64,000 bases of DNA, taken from assembly GCA_050008465.1 (NCBI GenBank), contig JBEKMO010000005.1, positions 32,423 to 96,422 of the forward strand, written 5' to 3'. The translations under genes and the position numbers were made by a program. Below are positions 19,901-26,681 of the stretch, one piece after another (within the stretch, counting starts at the first letter, position 1; every line of letters starts with the position of its first letter). This DNA is from Fen-330 sp050008465 (GTDB lineage Bacteria > Acidobacteriota > Terriglobia > Bryobacterales > Bryobacteraceae). A model generated the notes under the pieces. It was not told the DNA's origin. It made no database searches and was given only the letters and a program-made list of their open reading frames with translations.

Positions 19901-20908
19901 TGTCGTGACCACGCTGAACCACCCGGTGGCCGTCATGTTCGCTCCCGCGCGCCCCTCCGGGATCACGATGTTGTTCACAAGCACCTGCAACACCGACGTG
20001 ATCTCGCCCATGCCCAGCAGCACTTCCATCCGGGTCAGGTTCCCGTCGTTCTTCGAGAAAACGATCAGCGGCGAATACCATGCCGTCCCGTAGATCAGCG
20101 GCACGAAATCGTTGTACCGAGCCTCGTTGTCGAAAGGGTCGGAAACGTGGTACAACTTGTCCCCGTAGGTGCGCACCAGCGTGCTCGCGGGCACGTACTC
20201 GATTCCGCCGAACCGCCTCGTTGGCCGCGCGCTGCTGTCCTGGGAGAATATTCCCCGCGCTTCGCAGTCCGGTCTGGTCCGGTTGCAGATCGTGTATGGC
20301 GCCCCCGTGTTCAGGTTCCCCGCCCCGCCGTCCTGGTCCGCCGAATACCCGCAGCGGTAGAACGGCGAGTATCTGTACCTCGCGGCCCCTCCGGTCACCG
20401 CCTCCAGCCGTTGCGCCGCGGTCGCCGGGAACCGCCACGGGCAGCGCTTCTGCACCCGCACATCGGGAAGCGAAACGCGTTGCAGGTTCAGGCTGTTGCT
20501 CGCGCTCAGCCGCAAGGCCGTTTCCGTGATTTCCTGCGGCGCATCCGCAATCCCGCGAAACAGTACTTCCGCCTCCGACGCCGCCGTCCCCTGCCGCAGG
20601 TCGAAGAACACGAACCGCACCGTGACCTTGCTGCCCTTCCAGCCCGTGTTCCGCTCGATTTGGGAAAAATGCGAATCCGCGTTCGCCAGGCTGATGGAAA
20701 TTCGCGCTAGCGCGTCGATGCCTTCATCCGCTCCCGCCTGGATATCGAACAGGTTGTGCCGCAGCACCCGCGCTTCGTAGCGCTGGCCTTCGAAGTCCAC
20801 CCGGTGCGTGCTCCACCGCTCTATCGCGCCCGATGCTAGTTCGCAGTCGAACAGCAGCAGCGGCGTCTCGGTGACGCTCTGTTCCTTGAGCTCGTTGATT
20901 GTCGCCAT
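16958..20908 (-). CDS. phage tail hub, gpL-like Fe-S tip fused to gpJ-like hub
   Basis: The protein is about 1316 residues. The first 240 residues match the pattern of lambda gpL / DUF2163-type tail-tip proteins: an N-terminal strand-rich domain (LLLFDCELASGAIERWS, YEARVLRHNLFDIQ) then four spaced cysteines near 156, 186, 208 and 215 (KRCPWRF, YRCGYS, YTICNRTRPDCEARG) that in gpL hold an iron-sulfur cluster. Residues about 240-660 look like the gpJ-type hub (NNPAWVLLDVLQRCGW, YVEFETSVRGVALRPGDLVTVTYL). The rest holds fibronectin-like and beta-rich modules probably exposed on the tail tip. The first ATG (20908) shares a base with the upstream stop; a GTG at 20911 would give a GTGA overlap. Confidence 0.75.
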   Translation of the reverse strand: MATINELKEQSVTETPLLLFDCELASGAIERWSTHRVDFEGQRYEARVLRHNLFDIQAGADEGIDALARISISLANADSHFSQIERNTGWKGSKVTVRFVFFDLRQGTAASEAEVLFRGIADAPQEITETALRLSASNSLNLQRVSLPDVRVQKRCPWRFPATAAQRLEAVTGGAARYRYSPFYRCGYSADQDGGAGNLNTGAPYTICNRTRPDCEARGIFSQDSSARPTRRFGGIEYVPASTLVRTYGDKLYHVSDPFDNEARYNDFVPLIYGTAWYSPLIVFSKNDGNLTRMEVLLGMGEITSVLQVLVNNIVIPEGRAGANMTATGWFSVVTTGGRTGGFDLNFTDGAGNPLGDPYGSMALLSVVVPNRINSGTSLPQIQVLIQGMKLEQFAPDGSYVGESFTNNPAWVLLDVLQRCGWSLDDIDLGSFGRAAVCCAELIPALDLFGNAIQIPRFQCNLVLQNRRSAGDVARGIRNNARLFLRYAAGGQLEMGVENTLALEQPTKPGGSNSEAALNGGWPSYEFGDGSNGFSGILRKPNGEPAIRMWSKSTAETANRVTMEFQDAFNEYQQDSLSLTDADDVSAAGQEISLTLPVLGIPNFDQAARVAKFYLDKAIAGNTYVEFETSVRGVALRPGDLVTVTYLKEGFDRQPFRITKIAPGANYGTALITAQIHQDEWYTDDNTFENSSVRRQPGAGAGTPRPLVGKVLDAEGTPQFEIVEKSREGADGGTSLTLEAGFVVPAQPAMSGLGIPIISLAAQSDSAGGSLGGDQTLYYAVTATDASGAESGLSFVVRATIPSGTNNNRVTLGGLSFSSNSTGFNVYRGPTPEQLFRIASNQTIAATFTDAGAAIGLQPPPDANYDHANFYWRLELQPECVATTYSSDTIGNSTLGMGVNGNQGMMVRITKGTGAGQERAIASNDATTLTVGRKWDVVPDTTSCFAIAESGWHFGARGASSPVEFEIPTRVGATLHVSGRAANAQDTECAWELSPLTRWRISGAGAALDAEAPGQPVFGLAPRGRGSVELMTIAFAELTNTRTISSATLTLNYWSELGSPSQVLLSGAIGETDTSIGLTQAGSAAVGGLVQIEFEILRVEEVLNGGLSYRVTRGVEGSTAAAHAVQPPSPVYHLDSKVFVVAFPRDFFGSPASGNFSYPILLADARIACAQLCVTNAIGNSEPGSACYTGTVDGGLRTLSGGQFTIQVEGYLAIQTNAAPPLIVQETHSVGQIFAVVNEAPTVDPVQLEIRRDDALYCSLTIPAPGNPPGWRYSNVVSGFGRPPLAAGAQLSLNITSVPQSADASPGRDLTVTIRL

Positions 20909-21699
20909 CACCCACTCGCCCGGATCCGCAACTGGCAGGAGTTGTCTTCCACCCCATCCCCGGTCCGCGTCAGCGTATCGTCCAGAAACGACGCGTTCGC
21001 GTGCACCCCGCTCCGCCCGGTTGTCTTCCTGTATTTCGATGCGCCCGTCTGCGCCTCCACCTGGAACCCGAACAGTTCCACGGCGCCTCCGGCCTCTATG
21101 GTCGCGCCGAAGTTCAGCGCCTCCTCGGTGGCGGCCAGACTCGCGCCGTATTCCAGCCGCTTCCAGACCGGCCCGATCGCAAACTCTTGGCTCGCGGACT
21201 TCGTTTGGGTGCTATGGAACAAAGTGATGCTGGCGGGCGCCGCGCTGCGCGCCCAGACGCTGAGGCAGTACTGATACCATCCCGGCCCGCTCACCGCCTG
21301 CTGGATGCTCGCGGCCGATGCGCCCTGGTTCGTGACCGACGCCGCTCCCGTCCCCCCCAGCGGGTCCGCCATGCCCACGGTCACCGCGAGTCCGGCTCCT
21401 TTGATCCAGACCACCGCGGTCGGGTCCTCGCTCCAGCTCAATAGATTGTCGAACGGATCCAGGAACGTGAACCAGCCCAGCCGCCCTTCCACGGCCTCGA
21501 ACAGAGTCTCGATCGCGTTCCACTCGGCGTCGGTCAGACCGGTCAGTGCCAGGCGCCACTCCTGCGCGCTTGCCGTCGGGTCCGCCAGCTTCACCGTGCT
21601 GCCGTCGGCGGCCTCGTTGACTACCGTCCTCCGCAGTACTCGCCCGGTCCCCGGAAACTGCCCTGTCGCGCCGCTCACGAGCTGTGGAAAGTAGAGCAT
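20908..21699 (-). CDS. phage distal-tail protein, gpM-like with jelly-roll domain
   Basis: The 263-residue protein begins at the ATG at 21699 (MLYFPQLVSGATGQFP). Residues 1-110 resemble a minor tail/distal tail fold (EWRLALTGLTDAEWNAIETLFE...GRLGWFTFLDPFDN), as in the neighbouring 119-residue gene. Residues 130-240 look like a carbohydrate-binding-type jelly roll common on tail tips (GPGWYQYCLSVWARSAAPASI, VWKRLEYGASL, VELFGFQVEAQ). It would sit at the tail end between tube and hub. The upstream continuation of this open frame overlaps other genes and is not used. Confidence 0.65.
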   Translation of the reverse strand: MLYFPQLVSGATGQFPGTGRVLRRTVVNEAADGSTVKLADPTASAQEWRLALTGLTDAEWNAIETLFEAVEGRLGWFTFLDPFDNLLSWSEDPTAVVWIKGAGLAVTVGMADPLGGTGAASVTNQGASAASIQQAVSGPGWYQYCLSVWARSAAPASITLFHSTQTKSASQEFAIGPVWKRLEYGASLAATEEALNFGATIEAGGAVELFGFQVEAQTGASKYRKTTGRSGVHANASFLDDTLTRTGDGVEDNSCQLRIRASG

Positions 21700-21700
21700 C

Positions 21701-22060
21701 TCAGTTGTTGTTTTCCAGCACCACCAGCGCCAGCCTGCCCCGCGCCTCTCCCAGCAGCTCGAATTCGAATTCGTCCTGCTCCAGGCTGCAGTTGGCGTGC
21801 ACGCTCCCGTCCCACGGGTCCTCGAACGAGAAGCTCCCGAACCTGCCCTGCTCCGCGATGAAGAACTCCTGGAGCCGCGCGATTTCCGTCTCGTCGAGCA
21901 GATCCAGGCGGATCTCCCACCGCCGCGCGGCCGCCCCGCGCGCCCGGTACCGCTGTTCCGTCCCATCCAGAAACCGCACGACTTCCGTCGCATGCGCCAG
22001 CGCCCGGGTCGCCGGATACTGTGCCACCGCCCCGGTCTTCAGTTTCGGAAACGCGCTCAT
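21701..22060 (-). CDS. phage minor tail protein (gpM/DUF2460-like)
   Basis: This 119-residue protein has the layout of lambda gpM-type distal tail proteins: VVRFLDGTEQRYR near the start, then ETEIARLQEFFIAEQGRFGSFSFEDPWDG. The start ATG overlaps the tape-measure stop in ATGA, a four-base coupling. It joins the tube tip to the hub complex by family analogy. The following gene repeats the same kind of domain, suggesting tandem duplication. Confidence 0.65.
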   Translation of the reverse strand: MSAFPKLKTGAVAQYPATRALAHATEVVRFLDGTEQRYRARGAAARRWEIRLDLLDETEIARLQEFFIAEQGRFGSFSFEDPWDGSVHANCSLEQDEFEFELLGEARGRLALVVLENNN

Positions 22061-22887
22061 AGGTCGTTCACCACGTCGTTCAGCGAGTGCGAGTTCAGCA
22101 TGGCCTGGCGCACCGCCTGCGCGATCTGGTCGCTGTGGTCCAGAAACGACCGGCTGTCCATCGCCTGCACTTGAATCGTGATTTGCGGCGCGATCGCCCG
22201 CGTGCCCGCTCCGCTCCCGGGCTCCTGCGCCGCTGCCGCTTCGCTGCGTGCGCTGCTGCCTTCGTAGTCGGCCGACGCCAGGGGGGTATATCTCAACAGA
22301 GGCGCCGCTGCCGCTTCGCTGCGTGCGATGCTGCCTTCGTAGTCGGCCGACGCCAGGGGGGTATATCTCAACAGAGGCGCCGCCGCCGCTTCGCTGCGTG
22401 CGCTGCTGCCTTCGTAGTCGGCCGGCGCCAGCGGGCTAGATCTGAGCAGAGGCGCCTCCGCCTCGCTGCCTGTGATGCTGCCTGCGAAGTTAATCGATGG
22501 CGGCGGTGTGTACTTCACCAAAGCTGGCGGCGTCGATGTGCTTCCTCCGCCTGTGAAAAGACTCACCAGCCCGGTCAGCAACGGCGACAGCCCCAGACCG
22601 CTCCCCAGGATCTTTCCAAGTGTGCTGCCGGCGCTCTTCACCGCCGATCCGCTCCCCGAGCTGGCCTGCGCGGCCGTGTTCCCCAGCACGGCCTGCGTGT
22701 TCTGTATGACGGCGTCCGTCTGCGTCTGGTTCACCGTGGCCAGTTGCGCGAACTGCGCCGCCAGTTGCGTGTTCCCCTGCAAACCGGCCGTCAAGTCGCT
22801 TACCAGTCCGGCCAGCACCTCGCTTACGCTGCTGCCCGTGCCCGTGACGTTCAACACGCCGGTCGATTGTTTGTTAGTCGTGGCCAC
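22057..22887 (-). CDS. short phage tail tape-measure protein
   Basis: The 276-residue protein lies where the tape measure always lies, right after the frameshifted chaperone and before the distal tail genes. It has a Gln/Thr-rich helical N-terminus (LAAQFAQLATVNQTQTDAVIQ), a glycine-rich hydrophobic segment (LGKILGSGLGLSPLLTGLVSLFTGGG), and three copies of a 25-residue repeat (APLLRYTPLASADYEGS-ARSEAAA). Most siphophage tape measures are 600-1500 residues, so this is very short; at about 0.15 nm per residue it implies a tail near 40 nm. The start is a GTG at 22887 overlapping the upstream gene by 14 bases. Confidence 0.65.
   Translation of the reverse strand: MATTNKQSTGVLNVTGTGSSVSEVLAGLVSDLTAGLQGNTQLAAQFAQLATVNQTQTDAVIQNTQAVLGNTAAQASSGSGSAVKSAGSTLGKILGSGLGLSPLLTGLVSLFTGGGSTSTPPALVKYTPPPSINFAGSITGSEAEAPLLRSSPLAPADYEGSSARSEAAAAPLLRYTPLASADYEGSIARSEAAAAPLLRYTPLASADYEGSSARSEAAAAQEPGSGAGTRAIAPQITIQVQAMDSRSFLDHSDQIAQAVRQAMLNSHSLNDVVNDL
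22225..22490 (-). repeat. 75-bp tandem repeat inside the tape-measure gene
   Basis: Three near-identical 75-base units (anchor TCGCTGCGTG at 22241, 22316 and 22391 on the plus strand) are followed by a degraded unit anchored at about 22463. Each encodes 25 residues and keeps frame. Such units let tape-measure length change by recombination. Confidence 0.85.
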
Positions 22888-23571
22888 GCCTCACCTCTTG
22901 CGACAGCTCATCCTCCAACAGCAGCATCGCCTCCGCCTGCCGCGCCGTCAGGCTCCGCGCATCCGGGTAGCCAAGCCGCCTCCAGGCGTGGAACTCCTCC
23001 AGCCATCCCACGCTTTCCCCGGTAATGAACGACCTCGGGCATTCTCTGGTCGATACCCTCCGGCGCGCCCAGACCACCCTCGCCGCGCTCTCCTGCCCCC
23101 CCGGCTGCCACCCGCATCTCCGCGTCCGCCCCAGCCCATTCCGCCGGCATTCGTCGCACCTCCACGCGGCTGGATTCGAATACCCAAAAAAGTGGAAGGC
23201 GACGATCAGTTTTTTCTTTCTTCTTCCGTGAGTCCGCACTCGGCTTTGACGGCCGCCAGGATCTCCCGGCACAACTCCTCGGGGCCGGCCGCAATCAGCG
23301 TTTCCGGCGTCGCCGGCTGCCCGTCCAGCGTCAGCCCCTCCACCCGCATCAGTCCCCAGCTCAGGTACAGCCGGTCGATCTCTCCCGCCAGCAGCGCCCC
23401 CTCCAGCTTTTCTCGCGGATCGTCTCCCGCTTCCAGACATTCCACCTTGCGCGCCAGTTCCCACATCCGCCGCGTCAGCTCGATCCGCCGCCCCAGCGAG
23501 ATCCGCGCGATCGTGTACTTGACCCCCGGGGCCGTCCCGGACTCGATGGTCTTCTCGCTCTCGTACTGCAT
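22874..23571 (-). CDS. phage tail assembly chaperone GT, -1 frameshift product
   Basis: This product of about 232 residues reads the 121-residue G protein, slips -1 at the A-AAA-AAC heptamer (23209-23215) and continues in the next frame for 111 residues (LIVAFHFFGYSNPAAWRCDEC...RRGHD). The T-like extension has no start codon of its own near the junction, and its open frame joins G exactly at the heptamer. It overlaps the tape-measure start by 14 bases, as in lambda G/GT-H. In lambda, GT coats the tape measure and recruits tail-tube subunits. The extension has a WRCDEC cysteine pair that may bind metal. Confidence 0.8.
23206..23571 (-). CDS. phage tail assembly chaperone G
   Basis: The 121-residue protein starts at the ATG at 23571 (MQYESEKTIESG) and is rich in charged helix (IELTRRMWELARKVECLEAG, EELCREILAAVKAECG). 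Its last codons are AAA AAC followed at once by TGA. Size, position between the tail tube and the tape measure, and the slippery stop region identify it as the gpG-type chaperone. The frame remains open upstream through the tube gene in another frame; that part is not coding. Confidence 0.75.
   Translation of the reverse strand: MQYESEKTIESGTAPGVKYTIARISLGRRIELTRRMWELARKVECLEAGDDPREKLEGALLAGEIDRLYLSWGLMRVEGLTLDGQPATPETLIAAGPEELCREILAAVKAECGLTEEERKN
23209..23215 (-). promoter_or_regulatory. programmed -1 ribosomal frameshift heptamer (A AAA AAC)
   Basis: On the minus strand the G gene ends AGA AAA AAC TGA. The heptamer A-AAA-AAC is in the correct phase for simultaneous tRNA slippage and directly precedes the stop codon. 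A purine-rich stretch (GGAAGAAGAAAG) just upstream could act as an SD-like stimulator. The -1 frame is open for 111 codons beyond it. Confidence 0.85.
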
Positions 23572-23609
23572 CGCCCTGCCCCCGTGCCGCAGGCGGTTTC
23601 GCCTGCGTC

Positions 23610-24785
23610 CTATCCGAATGCCACGTAGATCTCGTCGTTGCCGATGCCCTGCGCCCGGCTCCCCGAGAACTTCCACTGCAATCGGTTCTCGCTGTCGTCG
23701 AATTCCGGCACCTCCGGCACTGCGCTTTTCAGATACGCGCCGAACAGTTGTCCCGCCTGTTGCCCCAGTTGGAGCATGACTCCGATCGGCGAAAACTGCC
23801 GTGCCGCCTGATACAGCGCTTTGGTCGCCGCATCGTCCCGCTCGAACAGGTCGAAGTCCACCGTCACGGTTCGCATCCCCGCCGAAATGCACAGTGGCGC
23901 GTCGCTGCCGAACTCCAGGTTCCGTGTCTCGATATCGTTCTCCAGAAGCACTTCGGCCGCCGTGATCGTATAGAACCGGTCCGGCGTGTTGCCCAGCCAG
24001 GCCTGTCCAAGGTGCCCCGGGATGATCGAATAGTCGAACTGTTCCAGCGCCGGCTCCTCCGGGAAGCTCGTCAGTTCGCCTTGGTTCGCCTGGAAGCTCG
24101 TGCTGTCGATCAGGTCGCACGCCGCCCCGCTGAACAGGAATTCGTGATAATCCCCGTTCACCCGGATCCGCATCTTGTCCACCGCCGCGCCGCTCAGGAT
24201 TCGCTGCACCGCTCCCACCGGGCTCCAGTAGTCGAAAATGCTGACCGTGTCCAGCCCTGTTGCCGGCATGTAGGTCACCGTCGCCCCGACCGGCGACCCG
24301 GAACTCGGCACAACCGTGAGTGGCGCGTTCAGCTCCACTGTCAACTGGTCCACGATCGAGTTTACGAACCGCAGCTCGCCTCCCGATGTCACTGCCTGGC
24401 CCGGCACCAGCCCGTGCGCGCTCGCGAACGTCAGGAGTTTTGCGTTCTGGTTGGCTCCCGCAGTGCTTCCGTTGAAGAACACCGGCGCGCTCCCGATGCT
24501 CGCTTGGAACAGCGGCCCGTAGCCTGGCTCGATGTCCTGCCGCGTCCAGCCCGTCATGTAGGTGGTTACGTCGAACGTGGTCTTCTTCCTAAGCCCCGCC
24601 GGGGAACCGGGAAACGTCCGCGTTCCCGTCTTGTCCTTCCGTTTCGGCCGCTCCAGCCGCTGGCTCGTCGCCAGCTTCACCGCCGGAAACCGGTTCCGGC
24701 TCTCCACCGCCGGCACCTGCGCATAACTCAACTCCAGCGCCACATACAGCCTGTTGTCGTTTGAAGATATGTACCCACACGCCAT
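23610..24785 (-). CDS. phage major tail tube protein
   Basis: The 391-residue protein lies between the tail-completion gene and chaperone G, the usual position of the tube protein. It has two beta-rich halves (VTTYMTGWTRQDIEPGYGPLFQ...; TVTVDFDLFERDDAATKALYQAA...VMLQLGQQAGQLFGAYLKSA), compatible with the duplicated tube fold of some siphophages; the ending RAQGIGNDEIYVAFG is typical of tube and Hcp-like folds. A central insert (about 120-190) may project from the tube. Identification rests mainly on position and fold pattern. Confidence 0.65.
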   Translation of the reverse strand: MACGYISSNDNRLYVALELSYAQVPAVESRNRFPAVKLATSQRLERPKRKDKTGTRTFPGSPAGLRKKTTFDVTTYMTGWTRQDIEPGYGPLFQASIGSAPVFFNGSTAGANQNAKLLTFASAHGLVPGQAVTSGGELRFVNSIVDQLTVELNAPLTVVPSSGSPVGATVTYMPATGLDTVSIFDYWSPVGAVQRILSGAAVDKMRIRVNGDYHEFLFSGAACDLIDSTSFQANQGELTSFPEEPALEQFDYSIIPGHLGQAWLGNTPDRFYTITAAEVLLENDIETRNLEFGSDAPLCISAGMRTVTVDFDLFERDDAATKALYQAARQFSPIGVMLQLGQQAGQLFGAYLKSAVPEVPEFDDSENRLQWKFSGSRAQGIGNDEIYVAFG

Positions 24786-24904
24786 ATAAGTTACTCAGCC
24801 CCCTTCCGCCGCTTTCTGGCGCCCTGCCTTCGACATCCGGCGCACGCGTCCTCCTGCACCACCCGCTCCCCCCACTCTCCCGCGCCGCTCCTCCACCCCC
24901 GCTT

Positions 24905-24926
24905 CCGAGCCGCGACCGTCAGGGAG
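24905..24926 (+). repeat. REP-like family 2, single arm
   Basis: The 22-base sequence (CCGAGCCGCGACCGTCAGGG and two further bases) matches the right arm of the palindrome at 43774-43819 with one change. It lies in the 169-base gap between the tail-completion and tube genes, which otherwise shows nothing recognisable. Confidence 0.6.
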
Positions 24927-24954
24927 CGGTCTTTGCTGTTACCTCTCACCTTCC

Positions 24955-25449
24955 TCAGTAACTCACGTCCACCTCGAACTGGACCTTCGCCACCTGAAGG
25001 AAGTTCCTGCCCCCGTGCTTGATCGGCCCGAACTCCACCTTGTACCCGCCGGTATAGAACATCCCGGATCCCCAGTCCCCGCGCTGCCCGTCGAGCACCT
25101 CCGTCGCTGCGCCCGCGTAGTACTGCAAGTTCTTCGACACCTGCTCCAGCCGGTCGTGTGTGGTCCTCACTTCCACCACCATGTAGGCTTTCCCGGAAAA
25201 AGTCCGGAACTTCTCTTTCTGGAGGTTGGCCAGGCCCTCGCAGTATACGTACACCGCCGGATACACTACCCCCGCCGTTCGTTCCGCGGTTTCGTACGCG
25301 ATCTGCTGCCCGATCACCTGGCTCGGCTCGATCGCCGCCAGTTCCACGCTCTCCTGCTCCGCCAGCGCCGCCACCCTGTACGGCAGCCCGGTCGCCGCCG
25401 TCATTATGCTCAGCACTTTGTCTGCCGCAATGCTTCCCAGTGCCGCCAT
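24955..25449 (-). CDS. phage tail completion/terminator protein
   Basis: The 164-residue protein begins at the ATG at 25449 (MAALGSIAADKVL); the longer open frame overlaps the previous gene. It has an alpha/beta pattern (VVYPAVYVYCEGLAN, FRTFSGKAYMVVEVRTTHDRL, NFLQVAKVQFEVDV) like gpU/gp17-type tail terminators and follows the connector gene by four bases. It would cap the tail tube and join it to the head. The assignment is mostly positional. Confidence 0.55.
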   Translation of the reverse strand: MAALGSIAADKVLSIMTAATGLPYRVAALAEQESVELAAIEPSQVIGQQIAYETAERTAGVVYPAVYVYCEGLANLQKEKFRTFSGKAYMVVEVRTTHDRLEQVSKNLQYYAGAATEVLDGQRGDWGSGMFYTGGYKVEFGPIKHGGRNFLQVAKVQFEVDVSY

Positions 25450-25453
25450 GCTC

Positions 25454-26194
25454 TTATCCCCACAACACCTTGGGGCCCGGACGCAGGAAATAGTCCGGCT
25501 CCTGCCCCGTTCCCAGCGGCGCGCCTTGCCGTATCCCTGAAACCGGCGCCCTCCAGTCCTCGTTGACTGCCAACGGAGCGTCGTTCTGCAGCGTTTGCTC
25601 CGTTGCCGACAGCCCAACGTATACGTTCCACGACCGCGCCTGCGCCGGCGGGCTCACTGGCGTCACCACCAGCAGGTTCCCTTCCGGCACGCTCAGGATC
25701 GCGATGTCGCTCGGGCTGCCCTCCTCGGCGTCGCTGTTCCGCCACGCCACGCGCACGAAGTACGTCGCTGCCGCCACCGCGGCCATCGCGTAGCTCAGTA
25801 CCGGTTTCGCGGCCCTTGGGATCGGATCGCCGGCAACCCCCACCCCGATCTCGATCAGCGCGTCCCACGCCCACTGCCCCAGTTTCTGGTATTCCGTCCA
25901 CTTGGCTTGATAGCGGTCGTTCAATTGCCTGTAGTATGCGTCCCGGAAGACCAGGGCCAGCGCGCGGAACGTATGCCACTTGTGCAGCGCCTCCGTCACC
26001 ACAATGTTTCCCAGTCCCAGCGTGCTGTCGCGCCCGGAAAGGTACGCTTCCAGATCGATCGCCAGCTCCTCTTGCGCCAGGCCCAGCTTGATCGTCAGAT
26101 CGATCTGTTCCGTCGTGGCCGTCTCCAGGATCGCCGACTCGTACCCGATCAGGTCCTCGATGATCGAAATCGTCCCATCGGTGATTAGCGCCAT
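25454..26194 (-). CDS. phage head-tail connector with C-terminal Fn3/Ig-like domain
   Basis: The 246-residue protein has an all-helical N-terminal half (ISIIEDLIGYESAILETATTEQ, HTFRALALVFRDAYYRQLND) of the kind seen in gp6/gp15-type adaptors that dock under the portal. A C-terminal beta-sandwich runs from about 145 to 235 (TYFVRVAWRNSDAEEGSPSD, EGNLLVVTPVSPPAQARSWNVYVG) and looks like a fibronectin/Ig surface module. Its position between capsid and tail completion supports the connector role; the fused sandwich is less common. Confidence 0.55.
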   Translation of the reverse strand: MALITDGTISIIEDLIGYESAILETATTEQIDLTIKLGLAQEELAIDLEAYLSGRDSTLGLGNIVVTEALHKWHTFRALALVFRDAYYRQLNDRYQAKWTEYQKLGQWAWDALIEIGVGVAGDPIPRAAKPVLSYAMAAVAAATYFVRVAWRNSDAEEGSPSDIAILSVPEGNLLVVTPVSPPAQARSWNVYVGLSATEQTLQNDAPLAVNEDWRAPVSGIRQGAPLGTGQEPDYFLRPGPKVLWG

Positions 26195-26233
26195 AGAACC
26201 ATCGCCTCGCCCCGGGCTGCCGGACCGCCGGCA

Positions 26234-26557
26234 TTACGCCTTGGAGCGCGTTGCCCCTTTCAACGCCCGCAGGTCCGCTTCCGAGATCACCGTGATCTGC
26301 ATCCGGCCCGCCGTCGCCGCCTGCTCGGCCGCCCGCTTGGCCTCGGCCGTCTGCTCGCGGTACTCGCTGGCCTCCTCTGCCGTGGCCAGCCGCGCCCGCC
26401 CCTCGACGATCAGCTTCGCTGCCACGAGGCGCGGCACTTCCGTCCGCACTCCCGCGCGCCCTCCATCCGGAGTCTCCTGGCTCACCACCACCACGTGCGC
26501 TTCGCCAAGAGCCGCCTCGATCTGCCGCATCTTCTGGTAGTAGACTTTTAGGTCCAT
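26234..26557 (-). CDS. small phage head-region protein of unknown function
   Basis: The 107-residue protein starts at the ATG at 26557 (MDLKVYYQKMRQIEAAL), chosen for the GAGAGGG just upstream; a GTG at 26569 is also open. It is helical and charged with a likely coiled coil at about 58-90 (ATAEEASEYREQTAEAKRAAEQ). I do not recognise the family. Its place between capsid and connector suggests a head accessory role. Confidence 0.5.
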   Translation of the reverse strand: MDLKVYYQKMRQIEAALGEAHVVVVSQETPDGGRAGVRTEVPRLVAAKLIVEGRARLATAEEASEYREQTAEAKRAAEQAATAGRMQITVISEADLRALKGATRSKA

Positions 26558-26583
26558 ATTCCCTCTCACCCCTCTTGGGTGGG

Positions 26584-26617
26584 GCGGACTTCAGTCCGCG
26601 CGGGACTTCAGTCCCGC
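26584..26617. repeat. two tandem perfect hairpins
   Basis: GCGGACT-TC-AGTCCGC (26584-26599) is followed at once by GCGGGACT-TC-AGTCCCGC (26600-26617). Stems of seven and eight base pairs close two-base loops. They lie just after the capsid gene in transcription order and could slow or end transcription or protect the capsid mRNA, but no T-run follows. Confidence 0.8.
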
Positions 26618-26681
26618 CAGTTCGAAAGGTCCGAGAGCCCCAGCTCCCCACCGAGGCTCCCAACCGTTCTCCCACTGCGGG

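Noticed and set aside
22225..22490. The 75-bp repeats as a CRISPR array
   Set aside because: They are contiguous, in frame with the tape-measure protein and have no spacers or cas genes nearby.
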